From positions 930,001 through 994,000 of the forward strand of contig NZ_FMZF01000002.1 in NCBI RefSeq assembly GCF_900102745.1: 64,000 nt of DNA. The letters are read 5' to 3'. Shown in pieces: positions 1 through 7,350 of this stretch. Position numbers and translations under genes: made by a program. This stretch comes from Geodermatophilus telluris (GTDB taxonomy: Bacteria; Actinomycetota; Actinomycetes; Mycobacteriales; Geodermatophilaceae). The notes beneath the pieces were generated by a model. That model had not been told where the DNA came from. It saw nothing but the letters and a program-made list of their open reading frames with translations, and made no database searches. Numbering within the stretch: the stretch's first letter is position 1; every line of letters begins with the position of its first letter.

Positions 1-2
1 CC

Positions 3-320
3 GGCACGGCGACCATGAGCGCGCCGGTGCACGTGGCGCACGAGACCGGCGCCTGGAACCTCGCCGTCGCGGCCGCCTTCCTCGCCGTCGCGGCCGCCCC
101 GCGGCTGGCCGCCGGCGCGCTGCCGTTCCTCGCCACGTTCACCGTGCTGCTGACCGTCACCACCGTGCGCGACCTGCAGGCCGGGCACGTGCACGCCGAC
201 CGCGCGGCCGCCCACCTGCTGCTGCTGGCCGGGGTGCTGCTCATCGCCGTGGTCGCCTGGCGGCAGCGTCCCCGCCGCCGGCCGGCCGCGGTGCTCGGCC
301 GCGGGCGGGTGGCCGCGTGA
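3..320 (+). CDS. C-terminal part of a membrane protein of the copper locus (truncated by window edge)
   Basis: The reading frame is open to the left edge of the window, so this is the 3' end of a gene that starts upstream. The visible roughly 105 residues hold about three hydrophobic helices (residue stretches AAAFLAVAAAP, LPFLATFTVLLTV and LLLLAGVLLIAVVAW) and a conserved-looking HVAHETGAWNLA segment, ending in a basic tail. Similar C-terminal membrane halves follow a zf-HC2 zinc-finger domain in proteins next to copCD in actinobacteria; the zinc finger itself would lie outside the window, so that assignment is inference. An ATG at position 15 is in frame but is probably internal. The stop overlaps the GTG of the next gene by 4 bp, implying translational coupling. 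Confidence 0.6.
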   Translation, partial: GTATMSAPVHVAHETGAWNLAVAAAFLAVAAAPRLAAGALPFLATFTVLLTVTTVRDLQAGHVHADRAAAHLLLLAGVLLIAVVAWRQRPRRRPAAVLGRGRVAA

Positions 321-2128
321 GCGCCCGCGCCGTGCGCCGCCCCGCGCTGCTGCTGCTCGTGCTGCTGGCCGGCTGGCTGGGGCTGGGCGTGGCCACCGCG
401 GGCCCCGCCGCCGCGCACGCCGAGCTGGTCTCCACCGACCCGGGGGACGGCGCGCGGCTCGACGCGGTGCCCGGCCAGGTCACCCTGCGGTTCACCGAGG
501 GCGTCTCGCTGGGCGCGGGCTATGCGCGCGTGCTCGGCGACGGCGGCGAGCGGGTGGACACCGGCGCGCCGACGGTGGACGGCGACACGGTCACCGTCCC
601 GCTGCGCGGCGACCTGCCCGACGCCAGCTACGTGGTCACCTACCGGGTCGTCTCCGCCGACTCGCACCCGATCAGCGGCGCGTTCGCCTTCGTCGTCGGC
701 GACGGCGCGCTGGCCGACGCCGGCGCGGTGGCCGGCGACCCCGCCGTCGACCCGGTCGTGGCCGCGGCGCTGCCGGCGGCGCGCACGCTCGGCTTCGCCG
801 GGCTGGCCGTCGGGCTCGGCGTGCCGGCGTTCCTGGTGCTGTGCTGGCCGGCCGGGTGGGCCTCTTCGCGTGTGCGGCGGCTGACCACCGTCGGCCTGGG
901 TGCCGTCGCCACCGGCGCGGTGCTCACCTTCCTGCTGCAGGGGCCCTACACCGCCGGCGCCGGGCTCGGCTCGGTGCTCGACCCGGCGCTGCTGGCCACC
1001 ACCGGCGCCTCTTCCTTCGGGCTGACCACGCTCGGCCGCGCGCTGCTCGCGCTGCTGCTGGCCGCCGTGCTCCTGCCGCTGTGGCGCCGCGCCGCCCCGC
1101 CCCAGCCGCAGGAGGCGGCCGGGCTGGCCGTGCTGGCCGGCGGGGTCGTGCTCACCACGGCCGCGGTCGGCCACCCGGTGGCCGGGGCCCTGCCGGTGCT
1201 GGCCACGGCCGTCGCCGCGGTGCACGTCGCGGCCATGGCCCTGTGGCTGGGCGGGCTGGTCGCGCTGCTGGCCGGTCTGGTCCGGCCCGGCGCCGACGCC
1301 GGCGAGCTGGCCGGCGCGCTGCCGCGCTGGTCGCGGCTCGCCTCGGGCGCGGTGGCCGCGCTGGTGGTCACCGGCGTCGTCCAGTCGGTGCGCGAGGTCG
1401 GCTCACCGGCGGCCCTGGTGTCGACGACGTACGGCCGGCTGCTGCTGGCCAAGCTGGCGCTGGTGCTGCTCCTGCTGGCCGCCGCCGGGGTCTCGCGGGT
1501 CTGGGTGCAGCAGCACCTCGGGGTCAGCCGCCCCCGCCCGGGCGGGCGCCGCCGGGTCACCGCGCACGCCTTCGCCGCCGCCCCCGCCCCGGGCCCCGCC
1601 GGCGACGAGGGCGACGACGGGGCCGTGGCGGCCGCGGCCCGGGAGCGCGCGGCCGCGCAGGCGCGGGGCGCCGTGGAGGACGTCGCGCCCCTGCGCCGCT
1701 CCGTGCTGGTCGAGGCCGCCGTCGCCGCCGTCGTGCTGGCGCTGTCGGCGGTGCTGGTCGGCACGCCGCCGGCGCGGGCGACGCTGGCCGAGCCGGTCGA
1801 CGTCACGCTGCCGCTGCAGTCGGCGGCGGGGGAGTCCGGCAGCGTGCAGGTCTCCGTCGACCCGGCCCGCCCCGGCGCCAACACCCTGCACCTGTACCTG
1901 TTCGACGACGCCGGCCGGCTCGCCCAGCCCGAGGACCTGCGGGTCACGCTCACCGAGCCCGAGCAGGAGATCGGCCCGCTGCAGGTCGACCTCGAGCCGG
2001 CCGGCCCCGGCCACTGGGTGGCCGACGGGATGAGCATCCCCGGCGCCGGCACCTGGACCCTCGCGGTCAGCGTCCGCCTGGACGAGTTCACCGCGACCAC
2101 CGCCAGCACCGACTTCCCGGTGCGCTGA
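317..2128 (+). CDS. copD: CopC-CopD fusion copper resistance/import protein
   Basis: This 603-aa protein joins a periplasmic-type CopC copper-binding domain to a CopD membrane domain. A signal peptide ends near residue 32 at AAAHAEL, leaving the His of mature CopC near the N terminus; the CopC beta-sandwich runs to about residue 130 and carries the second typical His in SADSHPISGAF. Several transmembrane helices (about 145-400) form the CopD part. A cytoplasmic Ala/Pro-rich loop, one more helix (about 460-480) and a C-terminal extracytoplasmic beta-domain follow. The GTG start overlaps the previous stop (GTGA). The role is handling of copper across the membrane, probably to feed cytochrome oxidase or to detoxify; YcnI and SCO1 immediately downstream support this. 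Confidence 0.9.
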   Translation: MSARAVRRPALLLLVLLAGWLGLGVATAGPAAAHAELVSTDPGDGARLDAVPGQVTLRFTEGVSLGAGYARVLGDGGERVDTGAPTVDGDTVTVPLRGDLPDASYVVTYRVVSADSHPISGAFAFVVGDGALADAGAVAGDPAVDPVVAAALPAARTLGFAGLAVGLGVPAFLVLCWPAGWASSRVRRLTTVGLGAVATGAVLTFLLQGPYTAGAGLGSVLDPALLATTGASSFGLTTLGRALLALLLAAVLLPLWRRAAPPQPQEAAGLAVLAGGVVLTTAAVGHPVAGALPVLATAVAAVHVAAMALWLGGLVALLAGLVRPGADAGELAGALPRWSRLASGAVAALVVTGVVQSVREVGSPAALVSTTYGRLLLAKLALVLLLLAAAGVSRVWVQQHLGVSRPRPGGRRRVTAHAFAAAPAPGPAGDEGDDGAVAAAARERAAAQARGAVEDVAPLRRSVLVEAAVAAVVLALSAVLVGTPPARATLAEPVDVTLPLQSAAGESGSVQVSVDPARPGANTLHLYLFDDAGRLAQPEDLRVTLTEPEQEIGPLQVDLEPAGPGHWVADGMSIPGAGTWTLAVSVRLDEFTATTASTDFPVR

Positions 2129-2151
2129 GAGAAGCTGAGAGAAGGAGAACC

Positions 2152-2901
2152 GTGTCCCTCACGTCCCTGCGACCGCTGGCCCGCGCCGGCGTCGTCCTGG
2201 CCGCCGTGCTCGCCGCCCTGGTCGCGTCCGTCGTGGTCGCGAGCAGCGCGTCGGCGCACGTGACGGTCTCGTCGGCCGACGCGGCCGCCGGCGGCTACGG
2301 GAAGCTGGTCTTCCGCGTGCCCAACGAGAGCGACACCGCCAGCACCGTCGCGCTGCGCATCTCGATCCCCGCGGACGCCGCGCTGGCCTCGGTGCAGACC
2401 CAGCCGCTGCCCGGGTGGACGGTGTCGACGACGTCCGCGACGCTGGACGAGCCGGTGACCGTGCACGGGCAGGAGATCTCCGACTACGTCTCGGTGGTGG
2501 AGTTCCGCGCCGACGCCGGCGGCGGCATCGCGCCGGGCCAGTTCCAGGAGTTCGCGCTCTCCGGCGGCCCCTTCCCCGACGCCGACCGGCTGAGCTACCC
2601 GGTCGTGCAGACCTACAGCGACGGCACGGAGTCGGCCTGGATCGAGCCGACCGTCGACGGCGAGGCCGAGCCGGAGAGCCCCGCCCCCGTGCTGTCGCTG
2701 ACCGCCGCGGCCGACGGTGGCACGGCCGCCGCCTCCGACGCCGCGGCGGACACCGCCGCCGCCGACGGGCACGGGCACGACGCGGAGACGACCGGCGAGC
2801 CGGCCGGCCTGGCGCTGTTCCTGTCCCTGCTGGCGCTGGCCGTGGGCCTCGCGGGCGTCGTCCTCGGCTGGCGCGCCGGCCGACGTACCGTGTCCTCGTG
2901 A
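2152..2901 (+). CDS. ycnI: YcnI family (DUF1775) copper-binding membrane-anchored protein
   Basis: The 249-aa protein has a signal peptide ending at SASA-HVTVSS, so that mature YcnI begins with the His that forms the histidine-brace copper site in this family. The DUF1775 beta-sandwich covers about residues 36-180. A linker rich in Ala, Asp and His (DGHGHD) follows, then a single C-terminal helix (LALFLSLLALAVGLAGVVLG) with a basic cytoplasmic tail. The GTG start is chosen because AGAAGGAGAA lies 7-8 bases upstream and because it places the signal peptide correctly. It sits between copCD and SCO1 and probably acts as an extracytoplasmic copper chaperone in the same operon. Confidence 0.9.
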   Translation: MSLTSLRPLARAGVVLAAVLAALVASVVVASSASAHVTVSSADAAAGGYGKLVFRVPNESDTASTVALRISIPADAALASVQTQPLPGWTVSTTSATLDEPVTVHGQEISDYVSVVEFRADAGGGIAPGQFQEFALSGGPFPDADRLSYPVVQTYSDGTESAWIEPTVDGEAEPESPAPVLSLTAAADGGTAAASDAAADTAAADGHGHDAETTGEPAGLALFLSLLALAVGLAGVVLGWRAGRRTVSS

Positions 2902-3563
2902 CCGCTCCCGCGCGCGGCCGGCTGGCCGCGCTGCTGCTCTCCGCCGGGCTGGTCCTGTCCGCCTGCGGCTCCGGCGACGACACCGCCGCGGCCGACGAGG
3001 GGCACGACCACTCCGGCGGGGCGGCCGCCTCCCTGGAGGGGCCCGGCGACGAGTACGCCGGCATCGACCTGCGCGATCCCTACCAGCGGCCGTCGTTCAC
3101 CCTCACCGACACCACCGGGGCCGACTACGACTTCGCCGCGGCCACGGCGGGGCGCCCGACGCTGCTGTTCTTCGGCTACACGAACTGCCCCGACGTCTGC
3201 CCGACGACGATGGCCGACGTCGCGCTCGCGCTGCGCGACGTCGACCCCGCCCTGGCCGGGCAGGTGCAGGTGGTGTTCGTCACCACCGACCCCGCCGCCG
3301 ACACCCCCGAGGTGCTCGCCGAGTACCTCGGTCGCTTCGACGCCGACCTGCCCACCTCCTTCGTCGGGCTGACCGGGTCGCAGGACGCCATCGACCAGGC
3401 GCAGCTCTCGGCGGGGGTGCCGCTGGCCGAGGACGCGGGGCGGCTGCACAGCTCGCTGCTGCTGCTCTACGGCACCGACGACCAGGCGCACGTCGCCTTC
3501 GACGCGGGCAACACCGCGCGGGACGTCGCCGGCGACCTCGCCGCGGTCGCCGGCGCCTCCTGA
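2898..3563 (+). CDS. SCO1/SenC family copper chaperone lipoprotein
   Basis: The 221-aa thioredoxin-fold protein is exported as a lipoprotein: the lipobox LVLSAC lies at about residues 18-23. The SCO signature NCPDVCP gives the two copper-ligating cysteines (CxxxC), and the third ligand is the His of RLHSSLLLLYG near residue 185. SCO proteins deliver copper to the CuA site of cytochrome c oxidase or control its redox state. A His/Asp-rich segment (DEGHDHSGG) after the lipobox may bind metal as well. The GTG start overlaps the ycnI stop (GTGA), so the two are co-translated. Confidence 0.92.
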   Translation: MTAPARGRLAALLLSAGLVLSACGSGDDTAAADEGHDHSGGAAASLEGPGDEYAGIDLRDPYQRPSFTLTDTTGADYDFAAATAGRPTLLFFGYTNCPDVCPTTMADVALALRDVDPALAGQVQVVFVTTDPAADTPEVLAEYLGRFDADLPTSFVGLTGSQDAIDQAQLSAGVPLAEDAGRLHSSLLLLYGTDDQAHVAFDAGNTARDVAGDLAAVAGAS

Positions 3564-3565
3564 CC

Positions 3566-4633
3566 GTGCGCGCGCCGCTCGGGCGGCTGGTCGTCGTCCT
3601 GCTCGGCGTGCTGGCCTGGCTGGCCCTGGCCGGGCCGGCCGCGGCGCACGTCGGCGGGGGCGCGGCCGGCAGCGACTTCGACGGCCGGGTGACCGCCGTG
3701 CAGCCGGCCGTGCCGGGCGTGAGCGTGCGGGTGCTGCAGTTCGGCGACGAGTTCGAGCTGGTCAACACGACGGCCACCGAGGTGACCGTGCCGGGCTACT
3801 CCGACGAGCCCTACCTGCGGATCGGCCCGGACGGCGTGTGGCGCAACGAGCACAGCCCGGCCACGTACATCAACCTCGACCGCTTCGGCCGGGTCACCCT
3901 CCCCGCGGGGGCCGACCCCGCGGCCGAGCCGGAGTGGGTGCAGGTGTCCACCGAGCCGCAGTACGTGTGGCACGACCACCGCACCCACTGGATGAGCGAG
4001 GGGCAGCTGCCGCCGGCGGTCGCGGCCGACCCCGCGCGGGCGCAGACCGTCTTCGAGTGGACGGTGCCGATGGCGCACGGGACGACGCCGGTGACCGTGC
4101 GCGGCGTGCTCACCTGGAGCCCGCCGCCCGCGCCGGCGCTCACCTGGACGCTGCACCTGGCGCTGCTGGCCGCCGTCGCCGCGGCGGGCCTGCTGGCGCG
4201 GACGCCGCGGGCGCTGGCGGTGGCGCTGGCCGTCGGCGGGGCGGCGGCACTGTGGCACGCGGCGAGCACGCCCGAGCCGCCGGCCACGGTCTCGTCGCAC
4301 GCGGCGGCGCTGGCGTCGGCGCTGCTGCCGGCGCTGACCGCGGGCGCGGTCGCGGCGGGCGGGGTGGTCGCCGCCCGCCGCGGCCGGGGTGTCCTGACCG
4401 GGTTGCTCGCCGTCGTCCTGGGCTGGCTGCTGCTGGTGCAGGGCCTGCCCGACGTCGACGTGCTGTGGAGCGCGCACGTGCTCAGCGGCGGGCCGGGCTG
4501 GGCGGCCCGGGTGGCCGTCGGCGTCCTGGTGGCCGGGGGAGCGGGACTGGTCGTCGGCGGGCTGGCCGCGACGCGCCGCTTCCGCGACCCCGAGCGGACC
4601 CGGCCGGCGCCGCAGCCCCGACCCGTCGGCTGA
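3566..4633 (+). CDS. Copper-operon membrane protein of unknown function
   Basis: This 355-aa protein starts 2 bases after the SCO1 stop. It has a signal peptide ending at GPAAAHVGGG. An extracytoplasmic domain of about 170 residues follows, with aromatic and His-rich patches (QYVWHDHRTHWMSEGQLP). About six transmembrane helices fill the C-terminal half, and the tail is basic and Pro-rich. The same type of protein commonly closes actinobacterial copCD/ycnI/SCO1 operons, so a role in copper trafficking is likely, but no biochemical activity can be assigned. The WHDHRTHWM cluster is a plausible metal site. It converges on the minus-strand gene ending at 4660. Confidence 0.8.
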   Translation: MRAPLGRLVVVLLGVLAWLALAGPAAAHVGGGAAGSDFDGRVTAVQPAVPGVSVRVLQFGDEFELVNTTATEVTVPGYSDEPYLRIGPDGVWRNEHSPATYINLDRFGRVTLPAGADPAAEPEWVQVSTEPQYVWHDHRTHWMSEGQLPPAVAADPARAQTVFEWTVPMAHGTTPVTVRGVLTWSPPPAPALTWTLHLALLAAVAAAGLLARTPRALAVALAVGGAAALWHAASTPEPPATVSSHAAALASALLPALTAGAVAAGGVVAARRGRGVLTGLLAVVLGWLLLVQGLPDVDVLWSAHVLSGGPGWAARVAVGVLVAGGAGLVVGGLAATRRFRDPERTRPAPQPRPVG

Positions 4634-4659
4634 GGCCGCTGCGGCCGGGCCGTGCTGCG

Positions 4660-5463
4660 TCAGTCGGTCGTGCTGGGCACCGGGTGCAGGCGCGGGCGGC
4701 CGGCGGCCAGGAGCGCGTTGGCGCGGTCGAGGTCGGCCTCGAAGTCGACCTCGACGGCGGTCCACCGGGAGATGTCCAGCGGCCGGAAGCGCAGGCCCGC
4801 CTCGGCGATCGCGGTCTCCATGCCGCGCTCGAAGTAGTCCTGGTCGCCGCAGGCCTCGAGGTGCTCGACGAGCGTGGCCTTGTCCGCCGACGAGACGAAG
4901 TTGATGCCCACCGCCTCGCCCAGGCCGCCGGTCACGGTCTTGGACAGCTCGGCGACGTAGCCGTCGGCGTCGAGGGTGTACTTGACCTCCTCGTCGGCCA
5001 CGGTGGAGGTGTCCACGCAGACGAAGCTCTCGTCGGCGGCCAGCGCGGGCAGCACCGACTCGAGCACGGCGGCGTCGAACACCACGTCGCCGTTGAGCCA
5101 CAGCACGCCGCCGGCGCGCGTCGTCCGCAGGCCCCGCAGCAGGCTCTTGGACGTGTTGGTCCGCGCGAAGTGCGGGTTGTAGGCGAAGCGCAGGTCGGGC
5201 GCGGCCTGCATGAGCAGCTCGCACTGGAAGCCGACGACGGCGGTGACGTCCACCTCCGGGCCGAGCACCTCCGCCAGCGTGTCGAGCTGGCGGTGCAGGA
5301 TGCTGCGGCCGTCGAGCAGCGGCGTGAGCGGCTTGGGCAGCGGGCGGCCCAGGCGGGTGCCCATCCCGGCGGCCAGGACGACGACCTGGACGGGGAGCGG
5401 TTGCTGCCGTCCGGCGGTCCGGGTCTGCAGGCCGGTGGTCGGCACGAGGTCAGCGATGCGCAC
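4660..5463 (-). CDS. LicC-like sugar/alditol-phosphate nucleotidyltransferase
   Basis: The 267-aa enzyme belongs to the NTP-transferase (GT-A fold) superfamily. The nucleotide-binding signature LAAGMGTRLG is at residues 30-39 and the catalytic Lys in PLPKPLTPLL is at 44; NGD (124-126) would hold the metal. This subgroup includes CTP:phosphocholine cytidylyltransferase (LicC) and alditol-phosphate cytidylyltransferases. It is the last of four minus-strand genes and overlaps the preceding glycerophosphotransferase-like gene by 14 bp. With that partner it most likely activates a phospho-alcohol (glycerol, choline or mannitol phosphate) as a CDP derivative; the actual substrate cannot be read from sequence. 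Confidence 0.82.
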   Translation of the reverse strand: MRIADLVPTTGLQTRTAGRQQPLPVQVVVLAAGMGTRLGRPLPKPLTPLLDGRSILHRQLDTLAEVLGPEVDVTAVVGFQCELLMQAAPDLRFAYNPHFARTNTSKSLLRGLRTTRAGGVLWLNGDVVFDAAVLESVLPALAADESFVCVDTSTVADEEVKYTLDADGYVAELSKTVTGGLGEAVGINFVSSADKATLVEHLEACGDQDYFERGMETAIAEAGLRFRPLDISRWTAVEVDFEADLDRANALLAAGRPRLHPVPSTTD

Positions 5464-6580
5464 GTGGGTCCCCTCCTCGGGTCGTGGCGACCGCGCCGGC
5501 GGGGGATCCGCCGGGCGGGAAGAACAGGTCGAGGACGCGGTCGGTGGCGTGGCCGTCCTCGAGGGAGGTGAAGGTCTCCCGGAAGCGCGCGTAGCGCTCG
5601 GCGTGTGCCGCGCTCACCGCGTCGAGGTCGGCGATCGCGTCGAGCAGCTCGTCGCCGGTCGCCAGCAGCGGGCCGGGCGCGATCTCCTCGATGTCGACGT
5701 AGAAGCCGCGCAGCCGGTCGCGGTAGTCGGCCAGGTCGTAGGTGAACAGCAGGATCGGCTTCCCGGTGACCGCGAAGTCGAACATCGTCGAGGAGTAGTC
5801 GGTGACCAGCAGGTCGGCGGCGAGGTAGAGGTCGCGGATGTCCGGGTGGTTGGACACGTCGCGGACCGGCAGGCCGGCGATGGACTCCAGCCGGTCGGAG
5901 ACCATGTTGTGCAGCCGCAGCAGCAGCACGTGGTCCTCGCCGAGCCGCTCGGTGAAGGCGGCGAGGTCGACGGGGAACTCGAAGTCCCGCTCGGCCTTCC
6001 CCTCGAAGACCAGGTCGTCGCGCCAGGTGGGGGTGTAGAGGACGACGGTCTTCCCGTCGTCGATGCCCAGCTGCGCGCGGACCTCCGCCCGCACCCGGTT
6101 GCGCCGCGGGCTGCTGAGCAGGTCGTTGCGGGGGTAGCCGGTCTCGTGGATCGGCCGCGGGAACCCGAAGGCCTGCCGGAAGCGGGCGGTGCTGTACGCG
6201 TTCGGCGAGAGCATCACGTCCCAGCGGGCGATGTCGTGCTCGAGGTAGGCCAGCCGGCCCTCCGGCGCCCACAGCACGTCGTTGTGGATGCGCTTGAGCG
6301 GCGTGCCGTGCCAGGTCTGCAGGTAGAAGGCGTCCGGCCGCTTCTCCCAGTCCAGCGGCACGTGGTCGTTGGAGACGACGACGTCGGCCGCCTCGAGCGC
6401 GGCGGTGCTCTCCGGGCTGCCGAAGGGGATCGTCTCGACGTCGACCGGGAACGCGCCCTCGGCGACGGCGGAGGTCAGCCAGGTGTGCTGCACGTGGTCG
6501 CCGCGGGCGACCAGCGCCTCGTAGATCGCGCGCGGGCTGTCGGAGAACAGGCCGCGGAAGCTGGTGTAGACGATCCTCAT
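5450..6580 (-). CDS. CDP-glycerol/CDP-polyol glycerophosphotransferase family protein (TagB/TagF-like)
   Basis: The 376-aa protein carries the motifs of teichoic-acid glycerophosphotransferases in order: HGTP (91-94), GYPRND (148-153), TPTWRDD (183-189) and TDYSS (260-264) followed by DFAVTGKPILLF. Such enzymes transfer alditol-phosphate from a CDP-alditol to a cell-wall glycan or polymer at the inner membrane face. No N-terminal extension or glycosyltransferase domain is fused. The ATG overlaps the stop of the upstream HAD gene (ATGA), and the 3' end overlaps the nucleotidyltransferase by 14 bp. That makes a donor-synthesis/transfer pair probable. Whether it polymerises or adds a single unit is unknown. 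Confidence 0.88.
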   Translation of the reverse strand: MRIVYTSFRGLFSDSPRAIYEALVARGDHVQHTWLTSAVAEGAFPVDVETIPFGSPESTAALEAADVVVSNDHVPLDWEKRPDAFYLQTWHGTPLKRIHNDVLWAPEGRLAYLEHDIARWDVMLSPNAYSTARFRQAFGFPRPIHETGYPRNDLLSSPRRNRVRAEVRAQLGIDDGKTVVLYTPTWRDDLVFEGKAERDFEFPVDLAAFTERLGEDHVLLLRLHNMVSDRLESIAGLPVRDVSNHPDIRDLYLAADLLVTDYSSTMFDFAVTGKPILLFTYDLADYRDRLRGFYVDIEEIAPGPLLATGDELLDAIADLDAVSAAHAERYARFRETFTSLEDGHATDRVLDLFFPPGGSPAGAVATTRGGDPRAHR

Positions 6581-7350
6581 CGACCACCTCCGGTCAGGAC
6601 GGGCAGCAGCAGGTCGGTGAGCTCCTGCCAGGACGAGACGACGGTCAGCACGCCGGCCTCGCGCAGGGCGGCCGCGCGGTCGGCGCGCTCCGCCTCCTGG
6701 ACGAAGAGCAGGTTGCCCACGGTGGGGCAGCCGGCGCCCACCGCCGACAGCGCGCCGGGCACGGAGTCCTCGACGGCGAGCCCCTCCGCCGGCGCGATGC
6801 CCAGGCTCGCACAGGCGTGCAGGTACACCGCCGGGTCGGGCTTGCTGGTGGGCACCGGGAGGGAGTCCTCGGCGCTGAAGCGGTCCGACGGCGGGACGAG
6901 CTCGTCCAGGCCGGTGGCCGTGAAGCAGGCGGCTAGGCGGGCCAGGGCGCTGGAGCTCACCGCGGCCAGGCGCAGGTGCGGGGCCAGCGCGGCCAGGGCC
7001 GTGGAGGTCGGCGGGTGCGGGCGCAGGTGGGTACCGAGGTGCGCCGTCACCGCGCGCCGCTCCTCGGCCACCCACGGCTCGACGTCGACCTCGGGCCGGC
7101 CGGCCTCGGCGGCCAGCCGCCGCGACGTCGTCCGGAAATTCATGCCGGTGGTGGCCAGGCGCAGCTCCTCCGGCGTGAAGTGGCGCTCGTCGCCGAGCTC
7201 GGCCAGGAAGCGGTTGGTGACCTCGGCCGAGGCGACGAACGCGGGCTCCTCGGAGGGGAAGAGGTTGCCGTCGGCGTCGCAGAGCAGCGCGGTCAGGCCG
7301 GCGACCACCTCGCGGGGGAGGACCGCCGCGCCGGTGAGGGCCGCGCTCAC
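6577..7350 (-). CDS. HAD superfamily phosphatase (candidate polyol-phosphate phosphatase)
   Basis: This 257-aa HAD hydrolase has the nucleophile motif CDADGN (Asp25, acid/base Asp27), a Ser in AAVSSSAL as motif II, Lys in TSKPDP and the acidic motif VEDSVPG. The alpha-helical cap is of the phosphoglucomutase/DL-glycerol-3-phosphatase type. The fourth residue after the nucleophile is Asn rather than the usual Thr. It is coupled by 4-bp overlaps both to the upstream mannitol-dehydrogenase-family gene (GTGA) and to the downstream transferase (ATGA). In Acinetobacter, MtlD fuses a HAD phosphatase to mannitol-1-phosphate dehydrogenase; the adjacency here suggests an unfused version, but this is inference. 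Confidence 0.85.
   Translation of the reverse strand: MSAALTGAAVLPREVVAGLTALLCDADGNLFPSEEPAFVASAEVTNRFLAELGDERHFTPEELRLATTGMNFRTTSRRLAAEAGRPEVDVEPWVAEERRAVTAHLGTHLRPHPPTSTALAALAPHLRLAAVSSSALARLAACFTATGLDELVPPSDRFSAEDSLPVPTSKPDPAVYLHACASLGIAPAEGLAVEDSVPGALSAVGAGCPTVGNLLFVQEAERADRAAALREAGVLTVVSSWQELTDLLLPVLTGGGR

Noticed and set aside
4634..4646. Terminator GGCCG-CTG-CGGCC between the copper operon and the nucleotidyltransferase gene
   Set aside because: A 5-bp stem is too short to call with confidence in DNA of this composition.
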